64,000 bases of DNA from Lachnospiraceae bacterium OF09-6 (lineage in GTDB: Bacteria; Bacillota; Clostridia; Lachnospirales; Lachnospiraceae): the NCBI GenBank assembly GCA_003435055.1, contig QUMM01000001.1, positions 186,001-250,000 of the forward strand, read 5' to 3'. A model generated the notes under the pieces. The model saw only the letters and a program-made list of their open reading frames with translations. It searched no databases and was not told the origin of the DNA. The position numbers were made by a program, and so were the translations under genes. This document shows, piece after piece, positions 61,997 through 64,000 of this stretch; position 1 is the first letter of the stretch; each line of letters begins with the position of its first letter.

Positions 61997-63844
61997 CTAT
62001 GCAGCCTTCTTCTCATCTTCAAAGAATACCTGATACCATACCAGGAAAGAATAGATAGTCCAAATCTTACGGCTGTTGTCTTTTACTCCGTTTTTGTGAT
62101 CATCCAGCAGGCGCATAATCGGTTCGGTATGGAAGTATTTCTTTGCTGCCGGGCTCTGGAATGCTTCTTTTACTTTTCCATATCCGGTATCTTCTTTTAA
62201 CCATACACGAATCGGCACCGGAAATCCCAGTTTCTTCTTATTTGTAGTGAATTCCGGCAGACATTTTTCAGCCACACGACGGAATGCAAACTTGGTTGTC
62301 TTATCCTTCAGCTTCATATTGGTACGAATCTGTCTGGCCACCTGGAACACTTCTTTATCCAGGAATGGTACACGCAGTTCCAGGGAATGTGCCATACTCA
62401 TCTTATCTGCTTTTAACAGAATATCTCCCGGAAGCCAGTTAGTCAGATCAATGTACTGCATCTTGGTCGTATCATCATATTTACTCATCTTCTTATATTT
62501 TTCAGCCAGAAGTGCTTCCGGTGAAGGTGCATCGGTCTTTATCTTCAGCAGTTTCTTCCGTTCATCTTCAGTGAAAATATTAGCATTTCCAATAAACCGT
62601 TCTTCCACAGACTTGCTGGCACGGATAATATAGCTGCGTCCCTTCATACCTTCCGGCAGCTTCTCTGCCAGATTGGCCATGCTCTTTCTCCAGCTCTTCG
62701 GCAGCCAGCTCATCCAGCGCAGAGACAATGGCTCTCTGTAAATGGTATATCCACCAAAGAATTCATCTGCGCCTTCTCCGGATGTAACTACTTTTACCTG
62801 CTTTGCTGCTTCCCGTGCTACAAAATACAGCGCAATAGCTGCCGGGTCTGCCAGCGGTTCATCCATATGATACATGATCTTTGGCATCTCACCCCAGTAT
62901 TCCTCTTCCGTAATCTGATGACTGTAGTTCTCAAGCCCCAGGAACTTGGCACATTCTTCTGCATACTGTGTCTCACTGTACTGATTATTCTTATCAAAGA
63001 ATCCAACCGTAAAGGTCTTCTTTCCAGAATATTTTGCAGCAATATAGCTGGAATCCACACCGCTGGAAAGAAACGCACCTACTTCAACGTCTGCCAGCAT
63101 ATGCTTGTCCACAGAATCTTCCAGCACATCAGTCAGTTTCTTTACCAGTTCTTCCTGGCTGTCCTTGGATACAGGCTCCAGCGTCGGATCGAAGTACTGT
63201 GTCACATTCATCTCACCATTCTGATAAGTCAGATAATGTCCTGGAAGGAGACGATATACTCCTTTGAAAAAGGTCTCTGTTAGATTGGAATACTGGAAAG
63301 ACAGATATTCTTCCAGAGCCTCATTATTGACTTCTTTTTTGAATCCCGGGAATTCCAGAATACTTTTAATCTCAGATGCAAATACCAGATTTCCGCGAAC
63401 TATTGCATAATAGACTGGCTTGATTCCGAAAAAGTCTCTTGCCATAAACAGTCTTTTTTTCTTATTATCCCAGATGGCAAATCCAAACATTCCACGCAGT
63501 TCGTGCACCAGTTTCTCACCATATTCTTCATAGCCATGAATCAGCGTCTCTGTATCCGAACTGTTCTTGAAGACATGTCCCTTAGCCAGAAATCGTTCTC
63601 TTAATTCCGGGCTGTTGTAGATCTCTCCGTTGAATACAATGCCTACTTCTCCATCTTCATTAAACATTGGCTGAGATCCGTTTTCCAGGTCGATAATGCT
63701 CAGGCGACGAAATCCCAGAGCCACCTGATCATTCACATATTTTCCTGCGGAATCCGGACCACGATGAACAATCACCTTCATCATATCATCCAGCACCTGT
63801 TCTTTATTTCCCTGTTTTCCAACAAATCCAACTATACCGCACAT
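61997..63844 (-). CDS. asnB: Asparagine synthase (glutamine-hydrolysing)
   Basis: 615 residues, complete. N-terminal class II glutamine amidotransferase beginning MCGIVGFVG with Cys2 nucleophile, IVHRGPDSAG, VGIVFNGEIYN. C-terminal synthetase with SSGVDSSYIAA (PP-loop), GEGADEFFGGY and LELRVPFLDKEV. It converts aspartate and glutamine to asparagine. Promoter and GAGG ribosome binding site upstream. Confidence 0.96.
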   Translation of the reverse strand: MCGIVGFVGKQGNKEQVLDDMMKVIVHRGPDSAGKYVNDQVALGFRRLSIIDLENGSQPMFNEDGEVGIVFNGEIYNSPELRERFLAKGHVFKNSSDTETLIHGYEEYGEKLVHELRGMFGFAIWDNKKKRLFMARDFFGIKPVYYAIVRGNLVFASEIKSILEFPGFKKEVNNEALEEYLSFQYSNLTETFFKGVYRLLPGHYLTYQNGEMNVTQYFDPTLEPVSKDSQEELVKKLTDVLEDSVDKHMLADVEVGAFLSSGVDSSYIAAKYSGKKTFTVGFFDKNNQYSETQYAEECAKFLGLENYSHQITEEEYWGEMPKIMYHMDEPLADPAAIALYFVAREAAKQVKVVTSGEGADEFFGGYTIYREPLSLRWMSWLPKSWRKSMANLAEKLPEGMKGRSYIIRASKSVEERFIGNANIFTEDERKKLLKIKTDAPSPEALLAEKYKKMSKYDDTTKMQYIDLTNWLPGDILLKADKMSMAHSLELRVPFLDKEVFQVARQIRTNMKLKDKTTKFAFRRVAEKCLPEFTTNKKKLGFPVPIRVWLKEDTGYGKVKEAFQSPAAKKYFHTEPIMRLLDDHKNGVKDNSRKIWTIYSFLVWYQVFFEDEKKAA

Positions 63845-63932
63845 ATTTTTTCATTCCTCTTTTACTTGTCTCTCATCAATGAGCTTCTTTTTTCATCGAT
63901 TTTTTTCTATTTTTTCCAAAATTTCAAATTTT

Positions 63933-63961
63933 AGTATAGCAAAGATATGGAGGTTTGGCAA
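63933..63961 (-). promoter_or_regulatory. Sigma-A-like promoter of asnB
   Basis: Minus strand TTGCCA (63956-63961), 17-nt spacer, TATACT (63933-63938); 88-nt leader without a recognisable T-box or riboswitch. Nothing further is visible to the window end. Confidence 0.6.
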
Positions 63962-64000
63962 ATTTTTTTATTATGATGAATTCTGATTGCACTACTTTCT

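Noticed and set aside
63845..63932. T-box leader for asnB
   Set aside because: The 88-nt leader has no T-box sequence or specifier stem.

Overview
The window looks like chromosome from an endospore-forming, anaerobic gut Firmicute of the Lachnospiraceae type (Blautia/Mediterraneibacter/Dorea-like; genus not resolvable by eye). Supporting signs are a complete spoIIIAA-AH operon, spoIVB, a sensory [FeFe]-hydrogenase, FeoA-FeoB fusion, a selenium-type molybdenum hydroxylase (purine) cluster, and small families seen mainly in Lachnospiraceae (DUF6062- and DUF6465-like). Almost everything is on the minus strand. I saw no rRNA, tRNA, CRISPR array, insertion sequence or prophage. No stretch above 300 bases lacks a gene.

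Layout: 1-2.5 kb, HMA protein, ABC exporter and the edge of a LytTR response regulator. 2.6-5.8 kb, sensory hydrogenase (PAS-containing), SpoIIE/PP2C phosphatase and a coiled-coil protein. 6.0-6.4 kb, BrnT toxin with a tiny antitoxin on the plus strand. 6.5-10.8 kb, ribosomal L25, FeoAB and a split chromate transporter pair. 10.9-21.3 kb, the conserved Firmicute block Asp23-nusB-xseA-xseB-ispA-dxs-tlyA-nadK-argR-recN-spoIVB. 21.4-28.0 kb, RF3 and the spoIIIA operon. 28.1-37.7 kb, cupin, carbamate kinase, then XdhC, YqeB-MocA, YqeC, three xanthine-dehydrogenase-type subunits and an NCS2 permease. 37.8-40.6 kb, GH13 enzyme, a small ORF and a HIT protein. 40.7-50.2 kb, a probable operon of secreted proteins with Big2, BspA-type LRR and CAP domains. 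50.4-54.5 kb, DUF6465-like protein, a CpeT-like protein and a BvgS-like hybrid kinase. 54.8-63.8 kb, metA, cls, ligA, rRNA pseudouridine synthase, DUF6062, homocysteine methyltransferase and asnB.

Most striking observation: the promoter of the secreted-protein operon (-35 TTGACA, -10 TAATAT) has a tract of ten G in its 17-nt spacer. That is the architecture of a slipped-strand phase-variable promoter, so the whole 9.5-kb surface/secretion locus may switch on and off.

Second: nine genes (PP2C phosphatase, nadK, xseA, yqeB-mocA, xdh FAD subunit, NCS2 permease, hybrid kinase, cls, ligA) are each split by a frameshift explained by loss of one base (two in yqeB), nearly always from a short homopolymer. 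Because nadK and ligA are essential, this looks like consensus sequencing error rather than decay. These loci are typed pseudogene only because the reading frame as given is broken.
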